Shown in pieces: positions 1 through 13,793 of a stretch of 64,000 nucleotides of DNA. How positions within the stretch are numbered: the stretch's first letter is position 1; the number at the start of each line of letters is the position of its first letter. Under the pieces are notes generated by a model that worked only from the letters and a program-made list of their open reading frames with translations, searched no databases and was not told where the DNA came from. The stretch is taken from contig NZ_VOHK01000008.1 in NCBI RefSeq assembly GCF_007859325.1, positions 55,829 through 119,828 of the forward strand. The letters are read 5' to 3'. The DNA comes from Luteimonas marina. GTDB lineage: Bacteria; Pseudomonadota; Gammaproteobacteria; Xanthomonadales; Xanthomonadaceae. The translations under genes and the position numbers were made by a program.

Positions 1-2
1 GC

Positions 3-1373
3 GCGATCTACGGCCTGATGGCGCGCGAGTTCGCGCCGATGCCCGAGCGGCTCAGGTCCGCCACGGCGCGCATGGAGAAGATCCCCGCCCTGCTCGCGCA
101 GGCGCGCGCAAGCCTCGACCCGGCGCGCGTGCCCAAGGCCCACGCCGACACCGTCGCGAAGCAGAACAAGGGCGTGCTCACCCTGGTCGATACCTTCATC
201 ACCCCCAACGCCGATCAACTGCAGGGCGAGGATCGCAGGCGCCTCGACGCGGCGGTCGCCACGCTGCGCGACGCGGTCGAGGAGCACCAGAAGTGGCTCG
301 ACGGCGTGCTGGTCCCGAACGCGAAGGGCAATTTCCGCATCGGCGCCGCGCTGTACGACCAGAAACTCCGGTACGCGCTGAACTCCTCGCTGTCGCGGCA
401 GGAGATCCGCCAGCGCGCCGAGGCCGAGCTCGGGCGCATCCGCGACGAGATGTACGGCGTCGCGAAGACCGTGCTGGCTGGCCGGGCCGGTGCGCCGGAG
501 ACGCCTGATGCGCCGACCGAGGACGAGAAGCAGCGGGCGATCGAGGCGGCGATGGAGCTGGCCTATGCCGACAAACCCGCGCGCGAGGAAGTCGTCGACT
601 TCGCCAGGCACACGCTCGAGGTGGCGACGGCGTTCGTGCGCGAGAAGGACCTGGTCAGCGTGCCCGACGATCCGGTCAAGATCATCCTGATGCCGGAATT
701 CCAGCGCGGCTTCTCGGTCGCCTATGCCGATTCGCCTGGCCCGCTCGACAAGGGCCTGGATACCTACTACGCGATCTCGCCGATCCCCGACGACTGGAAC
801 GACGCCCAGGTCGATTCGTTCCTGCGCGAATACAACAAGCGCCTGATCCACGTGCTGACCATCCACGAGGCGATGCCCGGCCACTACCTCGAGGGCGCGC
901 ACTCGGCGCGGTTCCCGTCGACGCTGCGCGCGGTGTTCCGCTCCGGCCCGTTCGCCGAGGGCTGGGCGGTGTACACCGAGCGGGTCCTGGCCGACGCCGG
1001 CTACCTCGACAACGACCCGCTGTTCCGGCTGATGCAGCTGAAGTTCTACGCGCGCGCGGTGGCCAACGCGATCCTCGACCAGGGCCTGCACGTCGACAAC
1101 TGGAGCAAGGAGCAGGCGATGGACCTGATGGTGCGCCAGACCTTCCAGCAGCAGAGCGAGGCCGACGGCAAGTGGATCCGCGCGCAGCTGTCCTCGACCC
1201 AGCTGGCCACCTACTTCGTCGGCGCGCAGGAGCACTTCGACGCGCGCAAGGTGGCCGAGGCGAAACAGGGCGAGGCGTTCGACCTCAAGGCCTACCACGA
1301 CGGCATCCTGTCCTACGGCGCGCCGCCGGTGCGCTTCGCGCGACAGCTGCTGCTGGACGAGCCGATCGAATGA
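3..1373 (+). CDS. DUF885 family putative zinc hydrolase (5' end outside window)
   Basis: This is the C-terminal part of a DUF885-family protein. The frame is open to the first base, so the true start lies upstream and the ATG at 18 is internal. A metal-site-like HEAMPGHYLEG sits near residue 284 (counting from 18), followed about 30 residues later by FAEGWAVYTERV, whose Glu is a plausible third ligand. That arrangement is typical of DUF885 proteins, which are usually annotated as exported peptidase-like hydrolases of unknown substrate. A signal peptide cannot be judged because the N-terminus is missing. The gene ends at TGA 1371-1373, and a GC-rich imperfect hairpin (about 1376-1398) lies just after the stop. 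Confidence 0.85.
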   Translation, partial: AIYGLMAREFAPMPERLRSATARMEKIPALLAQARASLDPARVPKAHADTVAKQNKGVLTLVDTFITPNADQLQGEDRRRLDAAVATLRDAVEEHQKWLDGVLVPNAKGNFRIGAALYDQKLRYALNSSLSRQEIRQRAEAELGRIRDEMYGVAKTVLAGRAGAPETPDAPTEDEKQRAIEAAMELAYADKPAREEVVDFARHTLEVATAFVREKDLVSVPDDPVKIILMPEFQRGFSVAYADSPGPLDKGLDTYYAISPIPDDWNDAQVDSFLREYNKRLIHVLTIHEAMPGHYLEGAHSARFPSTLRAVFRSGPFAEGWAVYTERVLADAGYLDNDPLFRLMQLKFYARAVANAILDQGLHVDNWSKEQAMDLMVRQTFQQQSEADGKWIRAQLSSTQLATYFVGAQEHFDARKVAEAKQGEAFDLKAYHDGILSYGAPPVRFARQLLLDEPIE

Positions 1374-1512
1374 ACCACCCCGCCGCTGGCGGTGGGGTAT
1401 CGACCAAAGGGCGATGACGCCTGCGGAACGCTGACCCGCGGCACCCGCGCGACACGCCCGCATCGCCCGGCCGGACACGCCGATCCGCTCGAACCGGCCG
1501 GCCCACGGGGCG

Positions 1513-1518
1513 CATACT
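1513..1518 (+). promoter_or_regulatory. Putative -10 box (CATACT) of fdhD
   Basis: CATACT lies seven bases before the fdhD ATG and there is no Shine-Dalgarno sequence between them. This spacing would place transcription initiation at or next to the start codon, giving a leaderless mRNA. No convincing -35 box is visible. Confidence 0.35.
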
Positions 1519-1525
1519 TGCAGCC

Positions 1526-4747
<3,222 letters not shown>

Positions 4748-4758
<11 letters not shown>

Positions 4759-5005
4759 CCCCGCCCTCGTCGCCGCGCTGCTGGCCGAACTGTCGGCGGA
4801 ACCGGACGGCATGTCGCTGCCGCGCCTGTGCAAGCGCCTGGGCGTGCGCATGAGCGTGCTGCTGCGCACGCTGGCGTGGATCGGCGAGGACAGCGTCGGC
4901 GGCATTCCCGGCGCGGGACTGGTTCGCGTCGAGCGCAGGGGCGAGCGTGAGATCGCGCGTTTGACCGACAGGGGGCGTGCGGCCGGCGGGCAGCAGCCTC
5001 CCTGA
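4748..5005 (+). CDS. Small winged-helix-like protein in the fdhD operon
   Basis: An 85-aa protein if started at TTG 4748, which overlaps the end of the oxidoreductase gene by 11 bases. An ATG at 4709 would give 98 aa with a longer overlap. The segment MSLPRLCKRLGVRMSVLLRTL looks like a helix-turn-helix, followed by LVRVERRGEREIARLTDRG, which looks like a winged-helix wing. Position and overlap suggest co-transcription with fdhD and the oxidoreductase, perhaps as a regulator or a small accessory factor. I do not recognise a named family; both start and function are uncertain. Confidence 0.6.
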
Positions 5006-5056
5006 AATACGCGGCCGAAACGGGCAATCCTGCAGAAACGAGCGCACCTGGACATT

Positions 5057-5128
5057 GTAGGAGCGCCTTCAGGCGCGATCACTGCACGATCTCGTCGAGC
5101 GCCCGGTCGCGGCTGAAGCCGCTCCTAC
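5057..5128. repeat. GTAG-type (SMAG-like) inverted repeat, copy 1
   Basis: The element starts GTAGGAGCGCCTTCAGGCGC and ends GGCTGAAGCCGCTCCTAC. Each arm holds its own small palindrome, and the two GTAG ends face each other, a paired-REP layout. It lies between the small winged-helix gene and the convergent patatin gene, and may act as a terminator or mRNA-stabilising hairpin. A second copy is at 52549-52622. Confidence 0.8.
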
Positions 5129-5212
5129 AGGTGATGGGGCGGATCGACGAATCGTTCGGGCATCGCGTCGCCGGGTCGATCGTTCGTCACCCCCGCCCCG
5201 CACGGCCGTCGC

Positions 5213-6403
5213 TCACGCAGTGGCTTCATGACTCGAATACCGCCCGATCGCCTCCCCGTGCGCATCGAGGAACCGCGCCACCGCCGCCAGCCCGAAGCCA
5301 TGCAGTCTCTCGACGAAGCCGGGATCGGTGCGCAGGCGGCTCGACGCCGGCAGGGTCGCGAGATCGACGTCGTCGGCGATCACGTGCAGCCGCCACTCCG
5401 GGCCACGGACGCCGTCCGTCGCCACCTGCCGCTGCAGCCGGCCGACCTGCCCGATCATCCGCAGTTCGCCGATCAGGCTGGCGTTGAAGGTGATCTCGTT
5501 GATCCGGTCCATGATCTCGGTGCTGCGCCTGGGCACGCCCTCGCGATGCGCCGGATTGAGCCGGACCACGACGATGTCGCAGTCCGCGTCGGGATCGACC
5601 AGCGGATGGATCGACGGATTGCCGCTGTAGCCGCCGTCCCAGTAGGCCTCGCCGTCGATCTCGACGGCCTGGAACAGGAACGGCAGGCAGGCCGACGCCA
5701 GCAGCGCGTCGAGGCCGAGCGCAGCGCCGCTGAACACGCACGGTTCGCCGCTGCGCACCGCGGTCGCGGTGACGAACAGGCGGATCGGACCGTCGCGCAG
5801 CGCCTGTTCGTCGACGTGCCGCACCAGCACGTCGCGCAACGGATTGAGGTTGAGCGGGTTGTAGTCGTAGGGACTGAGCGTGCGCAGGAAGCGGCTGGCC
5901 CAGTCGTAGCCCGGCACGGCGTTCAGGTCGAAGGGCGGACCGAACGACGGGGCCTGCAGCGGCAGCAGGTAGCTGCCGCCGGCGTTGCCGATGTCGCGCC
6001 AGAAGCGCTGCAGCGCCTCGCGTGCGCCCTCGCGGCCATCCTGCGCCCAGCCGGTCGCCAGCACCGCCGCATTCAGCGCGCCGGCGCTGGTGCCGGAGAT
6101 CGCGTCGATGCCGATGTCGTCGCGCTGCAGCAGGCCGTCGAGCACGCCCCAGGTGAACGCGCCGTGCGAGCCGCCACCCTGCAGCGCCAGGCGGATCCTG
6201 CGCGGAGCGTTGCCCGTCGTCGTGGAACGCCGTGAAGCGACCGGCACCGGTCGCGGCGAGCGGGCGGCGTCGCCCGCATCGGGTTCCGCGTCGACACCGG
6301 GCGCCGGTCCCGGCAACGGCGGCGATGCTGCCACCACCGCTGCGCCACGGCGAGTTGACCAACGCCGGCGCCACCACGTCTTCAGTCGCTGGAACAGGGA
6401 CAT
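5213..6403 (-). CDS. Patatin-like phospholipase family protein
   Basis: A 396-aa protein with a patatin acyl-hydrolase domain. The oxyanion-hole segment is LALQGGGSHGAFTWG, the nucleophile elbow is GTSAG (Ser), and the catalytic Asp lies in YWDGGYSGNPS, so the Ser-Asp dyad is complete. The N-terminus is very basic (MSLFQRLKTWWRRRW) and followed by a Pro/Ala-rich linker, without a clear signal peptide. ATG 6403 was chosen over an upstream TTG at 6442 because GGGAG lies about 10 bases before it. The expected activity is hydrolysis of phospholipid or neutral lipid; the substrate is not known. Confidence 0.88.
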   Translation of the reverse strand: MSLFQRLKTWWRRRWSTRRGAAVVAASPPLPGPAPGVDAEPDAGDAARSPRPVPVASRRSTTTGNAPRRIRLALQGGGSHGAFTWGVLDGLLQRDDIGIDAISGTSAGALNAAVLATGWAQDGREGAREALQRFWRDIGNAGGSYLLPLQAPSFGPPFDLNAVPGYDWASRFLRTLSPYDYNPLNLNPLRDVLVRHVDEQALRDGPIRLFVTATAVRSGEPCVFSGAALGLDALLASACLPFLFQAVEIDGEAYWDGGYSGNPSIHPLVDPDADCDIVVVRLNPAHREGVPRRSTEIMDRINEITFNASLIGELRMIGQVGRLQRQVATDGVRGPEWRLHVIADDVDLATLPASSRLRTDPGFVERLHGFGLAAVARFLDAHGEAIGRYSSHEATA

Positions 6404-6523
6404 CGCATCGGCTCCCGTCCCTCCCGCCGCAAGCTTACCCAATCCGCGTGCACGGACGATGACCGGTCCCGCGCGGCGCCCGCGCTTGCGCTACCCTGCC
6501 GGCGGACCTTCCGGAGCCCGGCC

Positions 6524-7339
6524 ATGGGGTTGCTGGCCATCCAGCCCGCCGAACCGCTGTCGTCGCTGGTCGCATCGATCTGGGACTGCGAGCTGCCGCG
6601 CCAGGCGCATGCGTTCGACCGCCTGCTGCCCTCCGCGCAGCCGCAACTGGTGATCAACCTCGCGCAGGACGAGACCCGCGTCTACGACGACCAGCTGCGC
6701 TGCACGCGCAACGCCGGCGCGGCCCTCGACGGACCCTCGCACCGCAGCACCCTGATCGACACCGTCGAGCAGACGCGCGTGCTCGGCATCGTGTTCCGCG
6801 CCGGCGGCGCCGCGCCGTTCTTCCGCGAGCGCATGGACGCCATCGCCAACGCCCACGTCGACCTCGACGCGCTGGCCCCCGGTGGCGCACGCACGCTGCG
6901 GCAGCGGCTGCTGGAAGCCCGCGACGCGCAGGCGCGACTGCGCATCGTCGAACGCTGGCTGTGCGCACATGCCGACGCGATCCGCGCGCACAGGCACCCG
7001 GCGATCGCGCACGCGCTGCGGCTGATCGACGCCGCGCCCGCGACCCAGCGCATGCCGGCCATCGCCGCGCACTGCCGGCTGTCGCCGCGCCGGTTCGGTG
7101 AACTGTTCCGCGAGCAGGTCGGCCTGTCGCCCAAGCGCTACGCGCGTCTGCAGCGCTTCCACGGCGTGGTCGCGCAGGTGCACCGTCGCGAGCGCGTCGA
7201 CTGGGCCGGCATCGCCGCCGACGGCGGTTTCCACGACCAGGCGCACCTCGCGCACGAGTTCCGCGCCTTCGCCGGGATGACGCCGACGGCCTACCTCACG
7301 CAGCAGGGGCCCTGGCCGACCCACGTGCCGCAGGCCTGA
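6524..7339 (+). CDS. AraC family transcriptional regulator
   Basis: A 271-aa regulator with a typical AraC C-terminal DNA-binding domain. The first helix-turn-helix is around MPAIAAHCRLSPRRFGELF. The second is around WAGIAADGGFHDQAHLAHEF, ending in the family signature FRAFAGMTPTAYL. The N-terminal half is a ligand/sensor domain of the kind found in short AraC proteins (DUF6597-like), beginning with QPAEPLSSLVASIWDCEL. GGAG lies nine bases before the ATG. It stands 85 bp upstream of a VOC protein gene on the same strand, a possible target, but no operator was recognised. Confidence 0.88.
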   Translation: MGLLAIQPAEPLSSLVASIWDCELPRQAHAFDRLLPSAQPQLVINLAQDETRVYDDQLRCTRNAGAALDGPSHRSTLIDTVEQTRVLGIVFRAGGAAPFFRERMDAIANAHVDLDALAPGGARTLRQRLLEARDAQARLRIVERWLCAHADAIRAHRHPAIAHALRLIDAAPATQRMPAIAAHCRLSPRRFGELFREQVGLSPKRYARLQRFHGVVAQVHRRERVDWAGIAADGGFHDQAHLAHEFRAFAGMTPTAYLTQQGPWPTHVPQA

Positions 7340-7424
7340 GCGCCGGAATCTACAAGACGCCGGCCGCGGACGCAGGCAGGCTTGCGCTGCGCCGCCGACC
7401 GGCGGCATTCACGAGGAGATCGAC

Positions 7425-7856
7425 ATGAACACCAGCACGGACACCCGCAGCACCATCATCCCCTGCCTGCGCTATCGCGACGCGCCCGCGGCGATCGACT
7501 GGCTGTGCGGCGCCTTCGGCTTCACGAAACACGCGGTCTATGCCGACGGCAACACCGTGCACCACGCCCAGCTGACCTTCGGCAACGGCATGCTCATGCT
7601 CGGCTCGACCGACAACGACAGCGAATGGGGCCGGCAGATCGCGCAGCCGGACGAGATCGGCCTGCGCGAGACGCAAAGCCCCTGCGTGATCGTGGACGAC
7701 GTCGATGCGCACTACTCGCGCGCGACCGCCGCCGGCGCGACCATCGTGCAGGACATCGCCGACCAGGATTTCGGCGGTCGCGCCTACTCCTGCCGCGATC
7801 CCGAAGGCCACCTGTGGTGGTTCGGCAGCTACGATCCGTGGAAGGCGGAATCCTGA
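7425..7856 (+). CDS. VOC (glyoxalase/bleomycin-resistance fold) protein
   Basis: A 143-aa VOC-fold protein. It opens with the usual IIPCLRYRDAPAAIDWLCGAFGF and ends with YSCRDPEGHLWWFGSYDPW, the conserved C-terminal metal-site strand of the PhnB/YdhR-like subgroup. One VOC chain normally dimerises to form the active site. A strong GAGGAG lies about eight bases before the ATG. Annotated relatives are usually called glyoxalase or bleomycin resistance protein, but substrate cannot be read from the sequence. It follows an AraC gene and may be under its control. Confidence 0.85.
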   Translation: MNTSTDTRSTIIPCLRYRDAPAAIDWLCGAFGFTKHAVYADGNTVHHAQLTFGNGMLMLGSTDNDSEWGRQIAQPDEIGLRETQSPCVIVDDVDAHYSRATAAGATIVQDIADQDFGGRAYSCRDPEGHLWWFGSYDPWKAES

Positions 7857-8090
7857 GCGCGATGCGGGCCGCGGACGCCCGTGCGATCGCGCTGCCGCTG
7901 CCCGATGCGGCCGCATCCCGGCCCTGCACCGGGGTCTGCGCGTGACCGGCGTGCGTGAACGCGCTCCCGCGGATTCCGTGCTGGCGCACCACTATCCAAC
8001 GGCACTGGATTCTCACGAGCGTTTACGCCACCCTCGGGCAACATCGACGCGCACGTCGACGAATTCGACCGATCCCCGAGGAGATTCGCC
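7857..8090. other. Gene-free spacer before the aldo/keto reductase
   Basis: A 234-bp gap without a convincing gene, hairpin or repeat. The GAGGAGA ribosome binding site of the next gene lies at its right edge. Confidence 0.5.
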
Positions 8091-9068
8091 ATGACCAGCC
8101 GCCGCGATTTCATCGCCACCGCCGGACTCGCCGCCACCGGACTCGCCTTCGCGCCGCTCGCCGCCTGCAGCCAGGAGCGCCCCGACCCGACCGCCGTGCG
8201 CGAGAAGCCCATGGGCGCCATTGCCGACATCGTGCCGCTCGGCGGCGCCCTGCTCACGCGAGCCATCCCCTCCAGCGGCGAGGCGATCCCGGCCATCGGC
8301 GTCGGCACCTCGGGCAGCTACGAGGTGCCGCTGGATTCGGCCGAGTTCAGCGCGCTCAAGGACGTGATGAAGGTGTTCTTCGAGGGTGGTGGCAGCGTCA
8401 TCGACACCTCGCCGAACTATTCCAATGCCGAGGACGTGGTCGGCGCGCTGCTGGCCGAGGGCGGCTGGCGCGAGCGCTGCTTCCTCGCCACCAAGCTCGC
8501 CGCCGACAACCGCGCGGACCTGGAGGCGCAGTGGGCCGATTCGCTGCGCCGGCTGCGCACGGACAAGGTGGAGCTGCTGCAGGTCCACAACCTGCGCAAC
8601 ATGGCCGAGGCCATGCCGTATGCGCGCGAACTCAAGGCGCAGGGCAAGGCGAAGTACATCGGCATCACCCACTACCTCGAGCGCGGCCATGCCGATACCG
8701 AGCGCCTGATGCGCGCGGAAAAGCCCGACTTCGTGCAGATCAACTACTCGGTCAACGCGCCGCAGGCGGCGGATACGGTCTTCCGCGCCGCGCAGGAGCT
8801 GGGCATCGCGGTGATGGTCAACCGCGCCTTCGACGACGGCAAGCTGTTCGCCGCTAGCCGGGACAAGCCGCTGCCGGCCTGGGCCGGGGACGTCGGCGTG
8901 GGCTCGTGGGCGCAGATGTTCCTGAAGTTCGTCGTCAGCCATCCGGCGGTGACCGTGGTGATCCCCGCCACCGGCAAGCCCGAGCGCCAGGCCGACAACC
9001 TCAAGGGCGGCGTCGGCCCGCTGCTGGACGAGGACCAGCAGGCCGAACTGGTGGCGATGTTCGCCTGA
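8091..9068 (+). CDS. Exported (Tat-type) aldo/keto reductase
   Basis: A 325-aa aldo/keto-reductase superfamily protein. The N-terminus is a twin-arginine signal (TSRRDFIATAGLAATGLAF) leading to APLAACSQ, which could also be a lipobox. The barrel carries SVIDTSPNYSNAEDVVGALL (catalytic Asp/Tyr region), then FLATKLAADN (Lys) and LLQVHNL (His), so the tetrad appears complete. Export through Tat fits folding with NADPH in the cytoplasm before release to the periplasm. GAGGAGA lies just upstream of the ATG. The physiological carbonyl substrate is unknown. Confidence 0.88.
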   Translation: MTSRRDFIATAGLAATGLAFAPLAACSQERPDPTAVREKPMGAIADIVPLGGALLTRAIPSSGEAIPAIGVGTSGSYEVPLDSAEFSALKDVMKVFFEGGGSVIDTSPNYSNAEDVVGALLAEGGWRERCFLATKLAADNRADLEAQWADSLRRLRTDKVELLQVHNLRNMAEAMPYARELKAQGKAKYIGITHYLERGHADTERLMRAEKPDFVQINYSVNAPQAADTVFRAAQELGIAVMVNRAFDDGKLFAASRDKPLPAWAGDVGVGSWAQMFLKFVVSHPAVTVVIPATGKPERQADNLKGGVGPLLDEDQQAELVAMFA

Positions 9069-9104
9069 GGTCGGTCAATCTATTTTTGCGGTTGCTCCGC
9101 CTGA

Positions 9105-9223
9105 TCGGAAGCAGATTCCTCGCTACGCTCGGAATGACAAGCATCATCATTGCTGGATGATCTTCCGGAAAGTGGAGTGCACGACAGCGAAAATGGATCC
9201 CGGCTTGCGCCGGGATGACGGGA
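9105..9223. repeat. Remnant half-elements of two GTCAT/ATGAC repeat families
   Basis: About 9105-9135 holds a right half (CTCGCTACGCTCGGAATGAC) of the family seen complete around 22466-22729. About 9195-9223 holds a right half (GCTTGCGCCGGGATGACGG) of the family seen at 12470 and 35505. Neither has an opposite arm here, so both look decayed. Confidence 0.65.
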
Positions 9224-9250
9224 TTGGGGCCGTGAGGAACTGACAAAAAG

Positions 9251-10557
<1,307 letters not shown>

Positions 10558-10576
<19 letters not shown>

Positions 10577-11457
10577 CTGAAGGCCACGCTGCCCAGGATG
10601 AGCGCGCCGGCGACGGCCATCGGCCAGGTCAGCGGTTCGCCCAGCAGCCACCAGGCCCAGGCGACGCCGAACAGCGGCACCAGGTAGGTCACCGTCGAGG
10701 CGCGGCTGGCGCCGACGCGCGCGATCAGCCGGTAGTACATGACGAAGGCGATGCCCGTACACAGCACGCCGAGCATCGCCGCCGACAGCCACGACACCGT
10801 TGGGATCGCCTGCACGGGCCAGGTCCACGCCGCGAACGGCAGGGTCAGCAGCGCGGCGACGCCGAGCGTGGCCGAAGCGACCGCCGCGGGCGGCAGCCCG
10901 GTCAGGTGCCGGCGCACCAGGTTGATGCCGAAGCCGTACAGCAGCGACGCCGTCGCGCCCGCCGCCGCCGCCCAGCCCACGCTCATGCCGGCGACCTTGC
11001 CGCTGGCCAGCACCACCACGCCGGCGAACCCCACCAGCAGCGCGGTCGCGCGGCGCCCGCCGATCCGCTCGCCGAAGAACAGCACGCCGACCAGGGCGGT
11101 GAACAGCACCGTCATCGCATTGGCGATCGCGCCGATGCCCGCCGGCGCACGCTGCGCCGCCCAGGCGAACAGGACGAACGGCAGCGCCGAGTTGATCACG
11201 CCGATCATCGCCAGCTTCGGCCACAGCCGCGCCGGGAACTGCGCCCGCGCGCGCCACAGGAACGGCAGCAGCACCAGCGAGCCCAGCGCGAGCCGCACTT
11301 CCACCAGCGGCACCGGGCCGAAATCGTTGGCCGCCACGCGCATGAACAGGAACGAGGCGCCCCAGATCGCGCCGAGCACGCACAGCTCCAGCGGCGTCAG
11401 CCAGCCGGCTTCCGCGCGCGCCGGCGCCGGGCAGCTGATCGAGGGCGTCGCGCTCAT
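10558..11457 (-). CDS. EamA/DMT family transporter
   Basis: A 299-aa DMT-superfamily permease with two EamA halves and about ten transmembrane segments. Typical features are LGAIWGASFLFMRVAAND near the start and VTYLVPLFGVAWAWWLLGEPL in the second half. Start ATG 11457 was chosen because the longer frame to 11514 adds a non-hydrophobic extension. It is divergent from the LysR gene at 11559, with 101 bp between the start codons, which suggests that the regulator controls this exporter. The substrate (often amino acids or metabolites) is not predictable. Confidence 0.87.
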
Positions 11458-11558
11458 GACATGAATCCCGTTGCGGTCGGACGCCATTCTTGCCGTCGCC
11501 ATGCCCGGCCACAAACGCGTAGTATTCGATCCAGGTATGAACCAGATTTGTGGCTCAC

Positions 11559-12443
11559 ATGGCCCTGCGCTCCGACCTCCTGCCGGCCCTGGCCGCGTTC
11601 GAATCCGCCGCCCGCCACCAGAACTTCGCGCATGCCGCGGAGGAACTGCACCTGACCGCGAGCGCGGTCAGCCACCACGTGCGCAAGCTGGAGGCGCGGC
11701 TCGGGGTCGCCCTGTTCCAGCGCCACGCGCGCGGCGTGTCGCTGACCGCGGAAGGCCGGCTGCTGGCCGACACCGCCGGCGGCGCGATCAACGACATCGA
11801 CGTGGTGATGCGCGACCTGCACCGCCATCGCGACGACCGGCACGTGGTGCGGCTCACCACCCTGCACTCGCTGGCCTACACCTGGCTGATCCCGCGCCTG
11901 CCCAGCTTCATCGACGCGCATCCGGACATCCGTCTGCGCATCGACACCGAGATCTCGCTGACCCGCTTCGACGACTCCGGTCCGGACGTCGGCATCCGCC
12001 ACGGCCCCGGGCACTGGCCGGGGCTGGCCGCGATCCGACTGATGGACGAATCGCTGTTCCCGGTCGCGAACGCCACGCTCGCCGGCCGCGCCGAGTTGCA
12101 CGCGCCCGCCGACATCGCGCGCCTGCCGCTGATCGGGGACCTGTCGCACCAGGGCTGGCACGACTGGTTCCGCGCCAACGGCGTGCACGGCGTCGCGCTC
12201 GACCCGCAGCTGGTCTTCAGCGACGCCACCGACGCCCTGCGCGCGGCGGCGCAAGGGCTGGGCGCCACGCTGGCGCGCGAGCGCATCGTCGCGCCGTGGC
12301 TGGCCAGCGGCCAGCTGCAGCGGCTGCCGGGCGAGGCACTACCGGGCCGCTACGCCTACCACGTCGTCTATCCCTCGCACCGCAAGCCGCGCGCGGCGGT
12401 GCGGTGCGTGATCGACTGGCTGACGGCGCAATCGCCGGAATAG
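11559..12443 (+). CDS. LysR family transcriptional regulator (GcvA-like)
   Basis: A 294-aa LysR regulator. The N-terminal winged helix contains AAEELHLTASAVSHHVRKLE, and the effector-binding half carries the GcvA-type TTLHSLAYTWLIPRL and GPDVGIRHGPG blocks. ATG 11559 is used; GTG 11550 in frame is an alternative, and neither has a clear ribosome binding site. TAGTAT at 11520-11525 could be its -10 box. LysR proteins commonly autoregulate and control a divergent neighbour, here the EamA transporter. Confidence 0.88.
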   Translation: MALRSDLLPALAAFESAARHQNFAHAAEELHLTASAVSHHVRKLEARLGVALFQRHARGVSLTAEGRLLADTAGGAINDIDVVMRDLHRHRDDRHVVRLTTLHSLAYTWLIPRLPSFIDAHPDIRLRIDTEISLTRFDDSGPDVGIRHGPGHWPGLAAIRLMDESLFPVANATLAGRAELHAPADIARLPLIGDLSHQGWHDWFRANGVHGVALDPQLVFSDATDALRAAAQGLGATLARERIVAPWLASGQLQRLPGEALPGRYAYHVVYPSHRKPRAAVRCVIDWLTAQSPE

Positions 12444-12469
12444 CCTCCCTCGTCACCCCCGCAAACTCC

Positions 12470-12553
12470 TCATCCCCGCGAAGGCGGGGATCCAGTGTCT
12501 TTGCGCCTTCAAAAGTTTGAAGACGCTGGATCCCCGCCTTCGCGGGGATGACG
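12470..12553. repeat. Paired inverted repeat, CCCCGCGAAGGCGGGG family
   Basis: The left arm TCATCCCCGCGAAGGCGGGG continues into ATCCAG and is matched exactly by the right arm (CTGGATCCCCGCC..GGGGATGA). Each arm is also a small hairpin on its own. It occupies the start of the 308-bp gap between the LysR and EamA genes; the rest of that gap (12554-12751) shows nothing recognisable. Related copies are at 22548 and 35505. Confidence 0.85.
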
Positions 12554-12751
12554 GGATCAGGGAGTTCTGCGACCGGAAGCAGGCAACCTGCCCTTGCGAC
12601 AGCCGGGGTCGAATCATGCCCCCGGCAGGGCCGGAAGTTTCCCCGGCGCCAACGACACCGCACCACGCCCCACCGATCAAGGCGACCGCTGCCACGTGAC
12701 GTTTCCCCGCCGCGGATGCATCCTGTCGCCCCCTCATCCCTCCGTGCCGCG

Positions 12752-13693
12752 ATGAATCCCGCCACCAAGGCCCACTGGCAGATCCACCTGTGCGTGCTGC
12801 TGTGGGGCTTCACCGCGATCCTCGGCAAGCTGATCACGCTGCCGGCGCTGCCGCTGGTGTGGTGGCGCATGGGGCTGGTGGTGCTGGCGCTGTTGCTGGT
12901 GCCGCGCGTGTGGCGCGGCGTGCGCGCGATGCCGCCGAGGCTGCTGCTGGCCTACGCCGGCGTCGGCGTGCTCGTCGCCCTGCACTGGCTGACGTTCTAC
13001 GGCGCGATCAAGCTGGCGAACGCCTCGATCGCGGCGACCTGCATGGCGCTCGCCACCGTGTTCACCGCGGTGATCGAGCCCAAGCTGGCGCGGCGGCGAT
13101 TCTCGAAACGGGAGGTCCTGCTGGGCGTGCTGGTGCTGCCCGGCGTGGCGCTGGTGGTCGGCGGCGTCTCGGTCGACATGCGCATCGGCATCGCGGTCGG
13201 CGCGCTGTCGGCGCTGTTCGTGGCGGTGTTCGGCTCGCTCAACAAGCGCCTGGTCGAGCACGCCGACCCGCTCACCGTCACCGCGGTCGAACTCGGCGCC
13301 GGCACGCTGGCGCTGACCGCGCTCGCGCCGCTGATGCCGACGCTGTTCCCGGCCTTCGCCGGCCCGCTGCTGGTGCTGCCCTCGCCGTCCGACGCGCTCT
13401 GGCTGCTGCTGCTCGCCGGCGCCTGCACCCTGTTCCCGTTCGCGCTGTCGCTGGTCGCGCTGCGGCACATGAGCGCGTTCTCGGCGCAGATGGCGGTCAA
13501 CCTCGAACCGGTCTACGCCATCGTGCTGGCGATGCTGCTGCTGTCGGAACAGCGCGAACTCACGCCGATGTTCTACGGCGGCGTGGCGATCATCCTGGTG
13601 GCGGTGTTCATGCATCCGCTGCTGCACCCGCAGCGCCGCATCGACCACCCGGAGGTGCTGGGCACGTCCGAGGCCAAGGGCATCGTCGAGTAG
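12752..13693 (+). CDS. EamA/DMT family transporter
   Basis: A 313-aa ten-helix permease with two EamA repeats. Signature pieces are LCVLLWGFTAILGKLITLPALPLVWWRM at the start and QMAVNLEPVYAIVLAMLLLSEQRELTPMFYGG in the second repeat. The C-terminal 25 residues are hydrophilic and likely cytoplasmic. ATG 12752 is the first start that begins just before the hydrophobic part; the frame is open further upstream, but that stretch is Arg/Pro-rich and not protein-like. It is not close in sequence to the other EamA gene in this window. The substrate is unknown. Confidence 0.87.
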   Translation: MNPATKAHWQIHLCVLLWGFTAILGKLITLPALPLVWWRMGLVVLALLLVPRVWRGVRAMPPRLLLAYAGVGVLVALHWLTFYGAIKLANASIAATCMALATVFTAVIEPKLARRRFSKREVLLGVLVLPGVALVVGGVSVDMRIGIAVGALSALFVAVFGSLNKRLVEHADPLTVTAVELGAGTLALTALAPLMPTLFPAFAGPLLVLPSPSDALWLLLLAGACTLFPFALSLVALRHMSAFSAQMAVNLEPVYAIVLAMLLLSEQRELTPMFYGGVAIILVAVFMHPLLHPQRRIDHPEVLGTSEAKGIVE

Positions 13694-13793
13694 CCCCGGG
13701 GCGATCGCCGGAGCGCCCCGGTGTGACAAAGCTGTCCCCGGCGCGAATCACCCCGGCATGACAGGCACAATCGCCCCGACCCGCGGACACGCA

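Noticed and set aside
1376..1398. Intrinsic terminator after the DUF885 gene
   Set aside because: The GC hairpin is imperfect and lacks a T-run, so it was mentioned but not listed as a terminator.
12455..12560. Possible CRISPR array
   Set aside because: Only two inverted arms, no regularly spaced direct repeats; it is a paired inverted-repeat element.
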